DNA of 64,000 bases, taken from the NCBI RefSeq assembly GCF_001592305.1, contig NZ_BCWR01000002.1, positions 1 to 64,000 of the forward strand, read 5' to 3'. The notes beneath the pieces were generated by a model. It did not search any database. It saw only the letters and a list, made by a program, of their open reading frames with translations, and was not told the DNA's origin. Both the position numbers and the translations under genes were made by a program. This DNA comes from Hydrogenophaga taeniospiralis CCUG 15921. GTDB lineage: Bacteria > Pseudomonadota > Gammaproteobacteria > Burkholderiales > Burkholderiaceae_C. Shown one piece after another: positions 9,872 to 17,420 of this stretch. Within the stretch, counting starts at the first letter, position 1. Each line of letters opens with the position of its first letter.

Positions 9872-10647
9872 ACTTACCCGGGCCCGCCAGCGACCCACAC
9901 CACCGCATGCTCGGCGCCGCGCTGGTGAGCCGCATTCCCGGCGCACGCCACAGCCCGCTCGCGCTGGAGCGCATGGAGCACGGCCTGTTCCTGCTCTGGC
10001 TGGCCTACATGGGCCTGCTGGTGTTCGGTGCCCTGCTGCTGTGGCAGGCCGGCGCCTGGCACCGGCTGGTGGACGCCGATCCGACGGGCCTGACCGTCAC
10101 CATCGTGCTGCTCTTCATCGGCTGCTCGGCCTGGGCCGGGCGGCGCGCCTGGGTGCTGGGCCAGCAGCGCCTGCGGCTCGATGCGCAGCTCGCGGCGTCC
10201 CCCACCGCAGCGCCCACCGGCTGGAGCGCCGAATACCACCAGGGCTGCGCACTGCCCGGCGCCGACCATTCCATCTGGCTGCAGGTGCTGGGCGAGCGCG
10301 CCCACGGCCCACACGAAATGGCCTGGTGGCTCAATGGCATCCAGCTCAAGCTCGGCCTGCTCGGCAAGGTGATCGGTTTTTCCATCCTCGCGCTGCAGCT
10401 CGGACAGATGGACAGCTTCGACGCCAGCCAGTCGTCGCTGCTGCTCAAGAACCTCACCGGCGGCCTGGGCATCGCGCTGCTCACCACCGTCACCGGCCTG
10501 GCCGGCAACATCCTGCTCGGCCTGCAGCTCATGCGGCTCGACCGCTTTGCCGACGCGCTGGTGGCCGACACCCTGGCCGCCGGCCTCGCGCCGCCCGACA
10601 CCCCACCGCAGGAGCCTCCCCATGGCGATCGGCCGCGCGGTCCGTGA
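9868..10647 (+). CDS. MotA/TolQ/ExbB-like membrane protein
   Basis: This protein of about 259 residues has a hydrophobic helix at about 33-57, a second after the charged loop (TGLTVTIVLLFIGCSAWAG), and two C-terminal helices. The last contain SLLLKNLTGGLGIALLTTVTGLAGNILLG, the conserved core of proton-channel proteins of the MotA/TolQ/ExbB family. Such proteins form a proton-driven stator with a TolR/ExbD partner, and the next gene looks like that partner. It starts at a GTG overlapping the pqqE stop, or possibly at the ATG at 9907. Co-transcription with pqq genes suggests a link with PQQ export, uptake or periplasmic enzyme maturation, but nothing in the sequence proves this. Confidence 0.68.
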   Translation: MNLPGPASDPHHRMLGAALVSRIPGARHSPLALERMEHGLFLLWLAYMGLLVFGALLLWQAGAWHRLVDADPTGLTVTIVLLFIGCSAWAGRRAWVLGQQRLRLDAQLAASPTAAPTGWSAEYHQGCALPGADHSIWLQVLGERAHGPHEMAWWLNGIQLKLGLLGKVIGFSILALQLGQMDSFDASQSSLLLKNLTGGLGIALLTTVTGLAGNILLGLQLMRLDRFADALVADTLAAGLAPPDTPPQEPPHGDRPRGP

Positions 10648-11233
10648 CACCGAGACCGATCCGTTCTACGACATGTTGTTCAACATGTTGATCGCCTTCG
10701 TCTTCTGTTTCGTCATCGCCCTGCTCTCGTTCAATCCCAAGGCCCGCAAGGCCGGCGACGTGCCGGCCAAGGCCGAGTTCATCGTCACCGTGTCCTGGCC
10801 CGACAACAACCCCAACGACGTCGACGCCTGGGTGCTGGAGCCCGGCGGCAAGACCCTGTGGTTCCGCCAGCGCGACGCCGGCATGCTGCACCTGGACCGC
10901 GACGACCGCGGCGCCAAGAACAACAGCGTACTGGTCAACGGCCGCGAGATCAGCAGCCCCATCCGCCAGGAGATCGTCACCCTGCGCGGCCTGGTGCCGG
11001 GCGAATACGTGGTGAACGCCCACTACTACGAGAGCAAGGACAAGCTGCCGGTGGACGTGTCGGTGGCGGTGGTGAAGGTCAACCCGCAGGCCGAGATCGT
11101 CTACACCGGGACGCAGCAGATCCCCGCCAAAGGCGACGAGCGCACCCTCGTGCGCTTCAGCATCGACGAGGGCGGCAACGTCATCGACCTCAACACCCGA
11201 CCCCTGACGATCGTTCAACGCGCCGGCCTCTGA
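10622..11233 (+). CDS. TolR/ExbD-like one-helix protein with DUF2135-like domain
   Basis: The 203-residue protein starts with a short cytoplasmic segment, then one membrane helix (about residues 16-38). The pattern DPFYDMLFNMLIAFVFCF has an acidic residue before the helix, as in TolR, ExbD and MotB. The remaining periplasmic part resembles a DUF2135/YfaP-type beta domain: VSWPDNNPNDVDAWVLEPGG, then DAGMLHLDRDDRG. The gene overlaps its ExbB-like neighbour by 26 nt and has AGGAG before the ATG. The pairing of a stator helix with a DUF2135-like domain instead of the usual ExbD domain is unusual. The exact function is unknown. Confidence 0.62.
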   Translation: MAIGRAVRDTETDPFYDMLFNMLIAFVFCFVIALLSFNPKARKAGDVPAKAEFIVTVSWPDNNPNDVDAWVLEPGGKTLWFRQRDAGMLHLDRDDRGAKNNSVLVNGREISSPIRQEIVTLRGLVPGEYVVNAHYYESKDKLPVDVSVAVVKVNPQAEIVYTGTQQIPAKGDERTLVRFSIDEGGNVIDLNTRPLTIVQRAGL

Positions 11234-11250
11234 CCCCCACCAGAACAACC

Positions 11251-11775
11251 ATGATCCCTGCCGTTTCCTCCCAGTTGCTGCTGCTCGTGCTGGTGTACGC
11301 GCTGCTGGCGTTCCTGCTGCTCTGCCTGTGCCTGGCCACGCGCTGGCCCTGGGCCGTGAAAGGCGCGATGGTGCTGCTGGTGAGCGGCTTCTATGTGTTT
11401 GGCCACCACACGCTGCAGGGCATCGCCGGCTGGCCGAGCGACGACGCCCTGCCCCAGCGCTTCATGCTGCTTTCGGCCGTGTTCGACGAGCCCAGCCCCG
11501 GCCGCGGCCACAAAGGCGCCATCTACATCTGGATCAACCCCATGAAAGACAACGCGCCGCTGGAGATGCCGCGCGTGTTTCGCCTGCCGTACGAAAAAGA
11601 CCTGCACCGCATCCTCGGCGACGGCATCAAAAAAGCGCGCGAAGGCAACACCCAGATGGGCAGCACCGAACCCAAACGCGGCCAGGGCGGCCTGGCCTGG
11701 TTGCTGCCAGCGAGCAACGACAAAGTCGAGATCAAACTCACCGATCTGCCGCGCGCCCAACTCCCGGAAAAATGA
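11251..11775 (+). CDS. Two-helix membrane protein of unknown function (pqq-linked module)
   Basis: This 174-residue protein has two N-terminal membrane helices (about 8-30 and 35-55) and a soluble C-terminal half. The latter includes GAIYIWINPMKDNAPLEMPRVFRLPYEKDLHR and a basic segment. I do not recognise a family. It lies 17 nt after the TolR-like gene and overlaps the following lipoprotein by ATGA, so all four genes probably form one complex behind pqqE. The soluble part could be periplasmic or cytoplasmic; its charge pattern does not settle this. Confidence 0.6.
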   Translation: MIPAVSSQLLLLVLVYALLAFLLLCLCLATRWPWAVKGAMVLLVSGFYVFGHHTLQGIAGWPSDDALPQRFMLLSAVFDEPSPGRGHKGAIYIWINPMKDNAPLEMPRVFRLPYEKDLHRILGDGIKKAREGNTQMGSTEPKRGQGGLAWLLPASNDKVEIKLTDLPRAQLPEK

Positions 11776-12596
11776 TGGAACCCCCTGCGCCGCTTCGCGT
11801 CTTCCCCCTCTCTCGCCTTTGGCGGGAGGGGGACCGCACCTGTGGCCCGGCAAAGCCGGTTCCACGGTACGACTGGGTTTCGGACACGCGCTCCGGTGGT
11901 GCCATTTGGAGGGCACCCGCTGCCTGGCTGGCGCTGGCCTTGTTGTCGGGGTGCTCTGGTCGCGACATGGGCAATGACTGGTTCCCCCTGCGCAAAGGCG
12001 AAACGCAGGACTACGCCGTGCGCTACACCAGCGAAGACCCCCGCGAGCCCGAGCAGTGGACCCTGCGTGTGACCCCGCCCGAGACGTTTCAAGACCAGAC
12101 CGTCGCCGTGCGCCACCACTCCGCCGGCGTGAGCTACTACCTCCAGGCAGACGATCAAGGCATCCGCCGCATCGCCACCCGCACCGACATCGACAACGAG
12201 CCCACGGCAGACGCCGAACCGATCTGGGTGCTGAAAGCGCCGTACCAAGTGGGCACCGAATGGACCACGCCCACCGTGCCCTACCTGATCCAGCGCAGGA
12301 ACGAGCACCCGCGCGACCTGAAGTACACCCACAAAGCGCAGATGACCTGGCGCATCGAAGCGGTGGACGACAGCGTGAAGCTCGCCGACGGCAGCACCCA
12401 CCAGCCCTGCCTGCGCGTGGTCGGCCAGGCCCGCCTGAATCTCTACACCGACCCGGTCAACGGCTTCACCGACGTGCCCCTGATCAGCCGCGAGTGGTAC
12501 TGCCAGGGCGAGGGATTGGTGAAGTTCGAGCGGGAAGAAAAGGTGCCCAGCGGGTTTCTCACCGGGGGGGTGCTGCGGGCGGAGTGGGCGCGGTAG
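11772..12596 (+). CDS. Predicted lipoprotein of the pqq-linked membrane module
   Basis: The frame contains a hydrophobic stretch and a clear lipobox (WLALALLSGC, then SGRDMGND), followed by about 215 residues of periplasmic beta-rich protein (FPLRKGETQDYAVRYTSEDP and so on). No family was recognised. The first in-frame ATG at 11772 overlaps the previous stop, but it would place about 35 repeat-encoded residues (copy 4 of the GC-rich repeat) before the signal peptide. No better ATG, GTG or TTG exists between the repeat and the lipobox. Either the repeat has been captured as an extended N-terminus or translation uses an unusual start. Gene order suggests it is the outer-membrane part of the ExbB/TolR-like complex. 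Confidence 0.6.
   Translation: MMEPPAPLRVFPLSRLWREGDRTCGPAKPVPRYDWVSDTRSGGAIWRAPAAWLALALLSGCSGRDMGNDWFPLRKGETQDYAVRYTSEDPREPEQWTLRVTPPETFQDQTVAVRHHSAGVSYYLQADDQGIRRIATRTDIDNEPTADAEPIWVLKAPYQVGTEWTTPTVPYLIQRRNEHPRDLKYTHKAQMTWRIEAVDDSVKLADGSTHQPCLRVVGQARLNLYTDPVNGFTDVPLISREWYCQGEGLVKFEREEKVPSGFLTGGVLRAEWAR
11776..11878 (+). repeat. 3'-end GC-rich repeat, copy 4
   Basis: It starts at the base after the stop of the two-helix protein: ACCCCCTGCGCCGCTTCGCG follows a short GGA, then an enlarged CCCCC/GGGGG hairpin (CCCCCTCTCTCGCC paired with GGCGGGAGGGGG), then GGCCCGGCAAAGCCGG. The copy is longer than the others. It is open in the lipoprotein frame. Confidence 0.85.
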
Positions 12597-13019
12597 AACC
12601 TATCAGGTCGCAGCCCAGGCCAGGCTTCAGCCAGTTCGGACTCGTTCATAGTCTTCACTTGAAACTTTGATTTCAGCATCTGCAATGAAATCGAGCGCCA
12701 ATTCGGGTCTGGTGTACAACTCGGTGCTTAAGAACACGTCCAGCGTGTCGGGCCGGGTCATCAGATGGTCTACTGCAATTTGGGCCGCACCACCACATCC
12801 AGACACAGCAGGTTCAGCACTTGTTGATTACCTATCGGTAATTTGGTGATGCCCCATCCCATGGGGTCAAGAAAAAAGTGACCGATCGGTCACTGGCGAG
12901 CAGAACCATGATGGAAGGCGGGGGCTGCACACGGCAGACGGCACCCGCCTCGCTCTGTCCAAACGGCAACGCATCACATCACGGGCATGCACCCGAGCGC
13001 AGCGCGTCACCAGGCCGGA
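12597..13019. other. Intergenic region without a convincing gene
   Basis: This gap separates the pqq-linked module from the Gly-rich protein. It has several short open frames but none with a ribosome site and a recognisable product. It holds a perfect 18-bp palindrome (annotated separately) and a small CCCCAT/ATGGGG inverted repeat at 12852-12866. Base composition is lower in GC than the surroundings between about 12,650 and 12,850, so decayed foreign DNA is possible. Confidence 0.5.
12877..12894. promoter_or_regulatory. Perfect 18-bp palindrome, TetR-type operator candidate
   Basis: AGTGACCGATCGGTCACT equals its own reverse complement. The TGACCGNNCGGTCA core is of the kind bound by TetR-family repressors. 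No TetR-family gene lies in this window and the neighbouring gap contains no clear gene. It may be a site for a distant regulator or a remnant of a lost regulator-target pair. Confidence 0.4.
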
Positions 13020-13625
13020 TCAGCGCTTGCCGCCGCCGTTGCCGCCGCCCTTCCCACCCCCGTTGCCGGAGTTGCCACCTTTGCCGCCGTTACCGGAGTT
13101 ACCGCCGGCGTTGCCGCCGCCGCCCGCATTGGAGCCACCGCCCTGGTTGCCGCTGTTGCCAGCGCCTTGGCCGCCACCGGCATTGCTGTTGCCGCTGTTA
13201 CCACCCTTTGCCTTGCTGCCCGCCGTAGCGGGGCGGTTGGTGGTGGCCGCGACGGTCACGCCATCGGCCTTGTCGGCCTTGTCGGCCCGGTTGGCCGCGC
13301 TGACCACGGCGCCCAGGCGCAGGCCCAGGCTGTTGGCGATCTGGCCCCAGCCCATGCCGCTGTCGCGCAGCGCCTGCACATCGCTGGTGGCCAGGGCGAG
13401 CTGCGCCGTGGTGGGTTCGGTGATGCCCTGCTGGCTCAGGTTGGCCCGGGCCAGTTGCAGAGCCATCTGCTGCTGCCGCGCTGACACGACGGCCGGATCG
13501 ACAACCGGTGCCGGGTCGACCACCACGTCCACGGTGACTTGTTGGGCCCCGCTGGCGCCTGCGGCCAGACAGGCGATGGCCAGCACGAGCGGGCGAAGGA
13601 TGTGGGTTCGGTGTGTTGTGTTCAT
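13020..13625 (-). CDS. Secreted Gly/Asn-rich low-complexity protein
   Basis: The 201-residue protein has a signal peptide (residues 1-27, ACLAAGASGAQQ). A helical middle part (QMALQLARANLSQQGITEPTTAQLALATSDVQALRDSGMGWGQIANSLGL) is followed by a long tail of Gly, Asn, Ser and Lys repeats such as GGNSGNGGKGG. The middle part recurs in exported proteins of Burkholderiales as far as I recognise, but no function is assigned. The start at 13625 has GGAG six bases upstream; the next ATG at 13637 is less likely. The tail resembles flexible or matrix-associated segments. The antisense strand is open and proline-rich, but that is a composition effect. Confidence 0.72.
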   Translation of the reverse strand: MNTTHRTHILRPLVLAIACLAAGASGAQQVTVDVVVDPAPVVDPAVVSARQQQMALQLARANLSQQGITEPTTAQLALATSDVQALRDSGMGWGQIANSLGLRLGAVVSAANRADKADKADGVTVAATTNRPATAGSKAKGGNSGNSNAGGGQGAGNSGNQGGGSNAGGGGNAGGNSGNGGKGGNSGNGGGKGGGNGGGKR

Positions 13626-13894
13626 GAGGGTCTCCATGTGAACGAAAGAACGACTGAATGCTACCCAGGGTAGTCCGCGGTCCCGGCCTCCAGGTGTGAC
13701 CACATGTATCGCCGGCCAGCGCTCCAATCGGCTTGCGCGCAAGGCAACAAAACGTAAACATCGGAAAAAGCGTGACGGCTTCAGGCGGTGTTAAGGGACG
13801 GAACGCATCGTTGCGCGGCGGTGCGAGGGCACCCCGATGGTCGGCCCGGGTTCGGATCGCCCGCTTCAACACAACCCACAGAGGACACAACATC

Positions 13895-14590
13895 ATGAAC
13901 CACCCCAACGCGCTCCCCTCCCGTTCCCCATTGGCCGGGCTGCGGCTGCTGTCGGCCTCATTGCTCATGGCCGGCCTGGTCGCCTGCGGCGGCGGCAGTA
14001 ACGACAGCACGACCACCACCGCCAAGTCGTACAAGGGCACGGTGACCAGCTTTGACAGCCCGCAGAGTTTCAGCGTGGACGGCATCCCGGTCGATGCCAG
14101 TGGCTCCAATGCCGTGCCCCAGGGCATGGCCAAGGGAACGCGGGTCGAGATTCAGGGCGAGATGGTCAACGGCAGGCTGCAGGCCCGGCGCGTCGAGTTC
14201 GATGACAACGACGTCACCGACGACGACAACACCGACCCCAACGAACTCGATGGCCGTGTGACCGACTACTCGGGCCCCACCCGCTTCAGTGTGGACGGTA
14301 TCCCCGTCGACGCGAGCGCCGTCCCCACCACACTGGCCGTCGGCGTGCGCGTCGAGGTGTACGGAACGATGACCAACGGCACGATGGTGGCCAGCCGCGT
14401 CAAGCTGGAGTCCCAGGACGCTTCGGATGACAGTGCGGACGACAACTCGGATGACGGCCGGGACGACGAATCCGACGACAGTCCGGACGACAACAACGAC
14501 GACGACCGGAACGACGACTCGTCCAGCGACGACGATGGCGCCTGCGACGCCGCAGGCAAGTCGGACTGCGCAGACGACCGCGACAACTGA
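13895..14590 (+). CDS. DUF5666-type lipoprotein with Asp-rich tail
   Basis: This 231-residue lipoprotein has the lipobox LVAC followed by GGGSNDS. Two tandem OB-like DUF5666 units follow, GTVTSFDSPQSFSVDGIPVDAS with VEIQGEMVNGRLQARRVE, and a second VDGIPVDASAVPT with VEVYGTMTNGTMVASRVK. The last 70 residues are almost only Asp, Ser and Asn (for example DDNSDDGRDDESDDSPDD), plus two Cys. The acidic tail may bind cations such as calcium or lanthanides, but this is speculation. GAGGA lies about nine bases before the ATG. It stands alone between the Gly-rich protein and the P-type ATPase. Confidence 0.78.
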   Translation: MNHPNALPSRSPLAGLRLLSASLLMAGLVACGGGSNDSTTTTAKSYKGTVTSFDSPQSFSVDGIPVDASGSNAVPQGMAKGTRVEIQGEMVNGRLQARRVEFDDNDVTDDDNTDPNELDGRVTDYSGPTRFSVDGIPVDASAVPTTLAVGVRVEVYGTMTNGTMVASRVKLESQDASDDSADDNSDDGRDDESDDSPDDNNDDDRNDDSSSDDDGACDAAGKSDCADDRDN

Positions 14591-14804
14591 CCGAAGACCG
14601 AAGACCGGGCACAGGGGCTCGGCGCAAAGTCGCTGAGCCCCCGCCCCGGCGGGCGGTGCGCGCCGAGGGTTCAGAAACAGCGCCCGGCCTTTGGCACCAT
14701 CGCGGCCGGTCGCAGGTCGGCAGCCCGGTCGGTCGCCGCAGAGCCTCACTACACTGGCGGCACACAGCGCCGGCTTGGTCGCGCTGAAGCCACCGGTCCC
14801 GCCC

Positions 14805-17390
14805 ATGCCCGCCACCGACAACCGCCCACCCCTTGCGCAGCCCACCCCGGTGGGTCTGAGCAGTGACGAGGCCAAGCGGCGGCTGGAAACCGATGGGCCG
14901 AATCTGCTGCCGGGCAGTACCCCGAAATCGACCGCCGCCATCGTGCGCGAGGTGGTCACCGAGCCCATGTTCCTGATGCTGCTGGCCGCAGGGGGCATTT
15001 ACCTGGCGCTGGGCGACCGTGGCGAGGCGCTGTTCCTGCTCAGCTTTGTGTTCGTGGTGATCGGCATCACGCTGGCGCAGGAGCGCAAGACGCAGCGCGC
15101 GCTGGAGTCGCTGCGCGATCTGTCCGCCCCGCGGGCACTGGTGCTGCGCGACGGACAGGCGTTGCGCATTGCCGGGCGCGAGGTGGTGCGCGGCGACGTG
15201 CTGGTGCTGCACGAAGGCGACCGCATCGCTGCGGATGCGGTGCTGCTGAGCGGCGAGCTGGAGGTGGACGAATCGCTGCTCACGGGCGAAGCGGTGCCGG
15301 TGGCCAAGCTGCCACCTGAGGCCCAGGCGAACGCAATGCCTGGCGACACCCGCGCGGCACTGTATGCCAGCACGGTGGTCACGCGCGGTGTGGCCCAGGC
15401 CGAGGTCTGCGCCACCGGTGTGCACACGGCGGTGGGGCGCATCGGTGCCGATCTGGCCGCCACCACCGAGCCGCCTTCGGCACTGCAAAAGGGCTCGCGC
15501 CGGCTGGTGCGTCGGCTGGGGCTGGGCGCCCTGGTGCTGGCGGTGACGCAGGTGCTGCTGGGCTGGTGGTGGAACGACAAGCCGCTGCTGGAGAGCCTGC
15601 TCTCGGGCATTGCGCTGGCCATGGCCATCCTGCCCGAGGAAATCCCGGTGATCCTCACCGTGTTCCTGGCGCTGGGGGCGTGGCGCATCTCGCTCCAGCA
15701 GGTGCTCACGCGGCGTGTGACCGCGGTGGAGGCGCTGGGCGCGATCACGGTACTGGCGGTGGACAAGACCGGCACGCTCACCGTCAACCGCATGGCGGTG
15801 GCCGGGCTGGCCACACCCGAGGCCGTTTTCAGCCCCGACGGCGCGGCCCATCTGCCGGAAGCCTTTCACCAGTTGGCCGAGTTCGCGATGCTGGCCACGC
15901 CGGGCGATCCGTTCGATCCCATGGAAAAGGCCATCCAGCACTTTGGCCACCAATGGCTGCAGGGCACCGAGCATGTGCACGACGGGCGCGAGCCGGAGTT
16001 CGAGTACCCGCTCTCGGGCGAGATGCTGGCCATGACGCGTGTGTTCAGCAGCGCCGACCCGTCGCAACACCTGCTGGCCACCAAGGGTGCGCCCGAGGCC
16101 GTGGCCGACCTGTGCCACCTGGCGCCGGCGCAGCGCGACGCGATACGGCTGCAGGTGGAGGCGATGGCCGAACGCGGGTGGCGCGTGCTGGGCGTGGCCC
16201 GCGGGCGCTGGAGCGGCGCGGCACCGGCACCCGGCGCGGGCACGCCCTGGCCCACGCGTCAGCACGACTTTGATTTCAGGTTCCTGGGCCTGGTGGCACT
16301 GGCCGACCCGCCGCGGCCGGAGGTGCCCCCCGCCCTGGCCGAGGCGCGGCGCGCGGGCGTGCGCGTGATCATGATGACCGGCGATCACCCGGCCACGGCC
16401 CGGGCCATTGCGCGCCAGGTGGGCCTGTCGGAGCGGCCCGAGCTGATCACCGGGGCCGACATGGACACGCTGGACGACCGCGCCCTGACCAGGCGCTTGC
16501 GGCAGGTGGACCTGTGCGCGCGGCTCAAGCCGCAGCACAAGCTGCGCCTGGTGAACCTGCTGCGCGCCGAAGGCGAGGTGGTGGCGATGACGGGCGACGG
16601 CGTGAACGACGCGCCCGCGCTGAAAGCCGCCGATGTGGGCATTGCCATGGGCGAGCGCGGCACCGACGTGGCGCGCGAAGCGGCAGCGCTGGTGCTGCTG
16701 GACGACAGCTTTGCGCGCATCGTCAGCGCGATCCGGCAGGGCCGGCGCATCGACGGCAACATCCGCAAGGCCACGCGCTTCGTGTTTGCGGTGCACGTGC
16801 CCATCATCGCGCTGGCCCTGGTGCCGCCGCTGCTGCACTGGCCGGTGCTGCTGCTGCCGGTGCACATCGTGCTGCTGGAACTGCTGATCGACCCGGCCTG
16901 TTCCATCGTGTTCGAGGCCGAGCCGGAAGACCGCAACATCATGGAGCGCCCACCGCGCCCGGTGACCGATTCGCCCTTTGCCGCGGCACCGCTGCTGAAC
17001 GCCGTGCTGCAGGGCACCGGCCTGGCGGCGGTGCTGCTGGCCGGGCAAGCCCTGCTGGTGGCGCAGGGCTGGGATGCGGGCGAGGTGCGGGCGGTGGTGT
17101 TCACCGCGCTGGTGCTGGGCGTGATGCTGTTGATTGGGGCAAACCGCGATCTGTCCCGCCCGGCCTGGAAAGGCCTGACCGCGAGCACCCCCTGGCTCTG
17201 GCGCATGGCCGTCGGTGTGGGCGTGCTGCTGACCGCCGTGCTGGGGGCGCCGTGGCTGCGCGGGCTGATGGGCCTGGCGCTGCCGCCGGTGCAGGGATTG
17301 TGGGTGGTGCCGGGCTTGCTGGCACTCGGCCTGGCCTGGCTGGAAATGCTGCGGCGCCTGGGCCAGAACGGGGGCTCCACGAGGGGGTAG
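14805..17390 (+). CDS. Cation-transporting P-type ATPase
   Basis: The 861-residue protein has the full P-type ATPase plan. The actuator motif is SLLTGEAVPV; the transport-site helix contains AILPEEIPVILTVFLALGAWR. The phosphorylation motif is DKTGT with D320. A nucleotide-binding domain contains KGAPE, and MMTGDHPATA and TGDGVNDAPALK complete the hinge. Six C-terminal helices follow. The PEEIP motif puts it near the P2/P3-like calcium or magnesium group rather than the CPx heavy-metal pumps; there is no N-terminal metal-binding domain. The exact ion is not determined. The chosen ATG precedes the conserved LSSDEAKRRLETDGPNLLP region. Confidence 0.88.
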   Translation: MPATDNRPPLAQPTPVGLSSDEAKRRLETDGPNLLPGSTPKSTAAIVREVVTEPMFLMLLAAGGIYLALGDRGEALFLLSFVFVVIGITLAQERKTQRALESLRDLSAPRALVLRDGQALRIAGREVVRGDVLVLHEGDRIAADAVLLSGELEVDESLLTGEAVPVAKLPPEAQANAMPGDTRAALYASTVVTRGVAQAEVCATGVHTAVGRIGADLAATTEPPSALQKGSRRLVRRLGLGALVLAVTQVLLGWWWNDKPLLESLLSGIALAMAILPEEIPVILTVFLALGAWRISLQQVLTRRVTAVEALGAITVLAVDKTGTLTVNRMAVAGLATPEAVFSPDGAAHLPEAFHQLAEFAMLATPGDPFDPMEKAIQHFGHQWLQGTEHVHDGREPEFEYPLSGEMLAMTRVFSSADPSQHLLATKGAPEAVADLCHLAPAQRDAIRLQVEAMAERGWRVLGVARGRWSGAAPAPGAGTPWPTRQHDFDFRFLGLVALADPPRPEVPPALAEARRAGVRVIMMTGDHPATARAIARQVGLSERPELITGADMDTLDDRALTRRLRQVDLCARLKPQHKLRLVNLLRAEGEVVAMTGDGVNDAPALKAADVGIAMGERGTDVAREAAALVLLDDSFARIVSAIRQGRRIDGNIRKATRFVFAVHVPIIALALVPPLLHWPVLLLPVHIVLLELLIDPACSIVFEAEPEDRNIMERPPRPVTDSPFAAAPLLNAVLQGTGLAAVLLAGQALLVAQGWDAGEVRAVVFTALVLGVMLLIGANRDLSRPAWKGLTASTPWLWRMAVGVGVLLTAVLGAPWLRGLMGLALPPVQGLWVVPGLLALGLAWLEMLRRLGQNGGSTRG

Positions 17391-17420
17391 TCCGGAGCCT
17401 GCCGGGGGGACCTTGCAGGG

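Noticed and set aside
13027..13641. Proline-rich plus-strand frame opposite the Gly-rich protein
   Set aside because: It is the reverse complement of Gly/Asn codon repeats and has no signal peptide or ribosome site.
14691..14804. Earlier start for the P-type ATPase
   Set aside because: The extra residues are not conserved in character and the ATG at 14805 lies closer to the conserved N-terminal motif.
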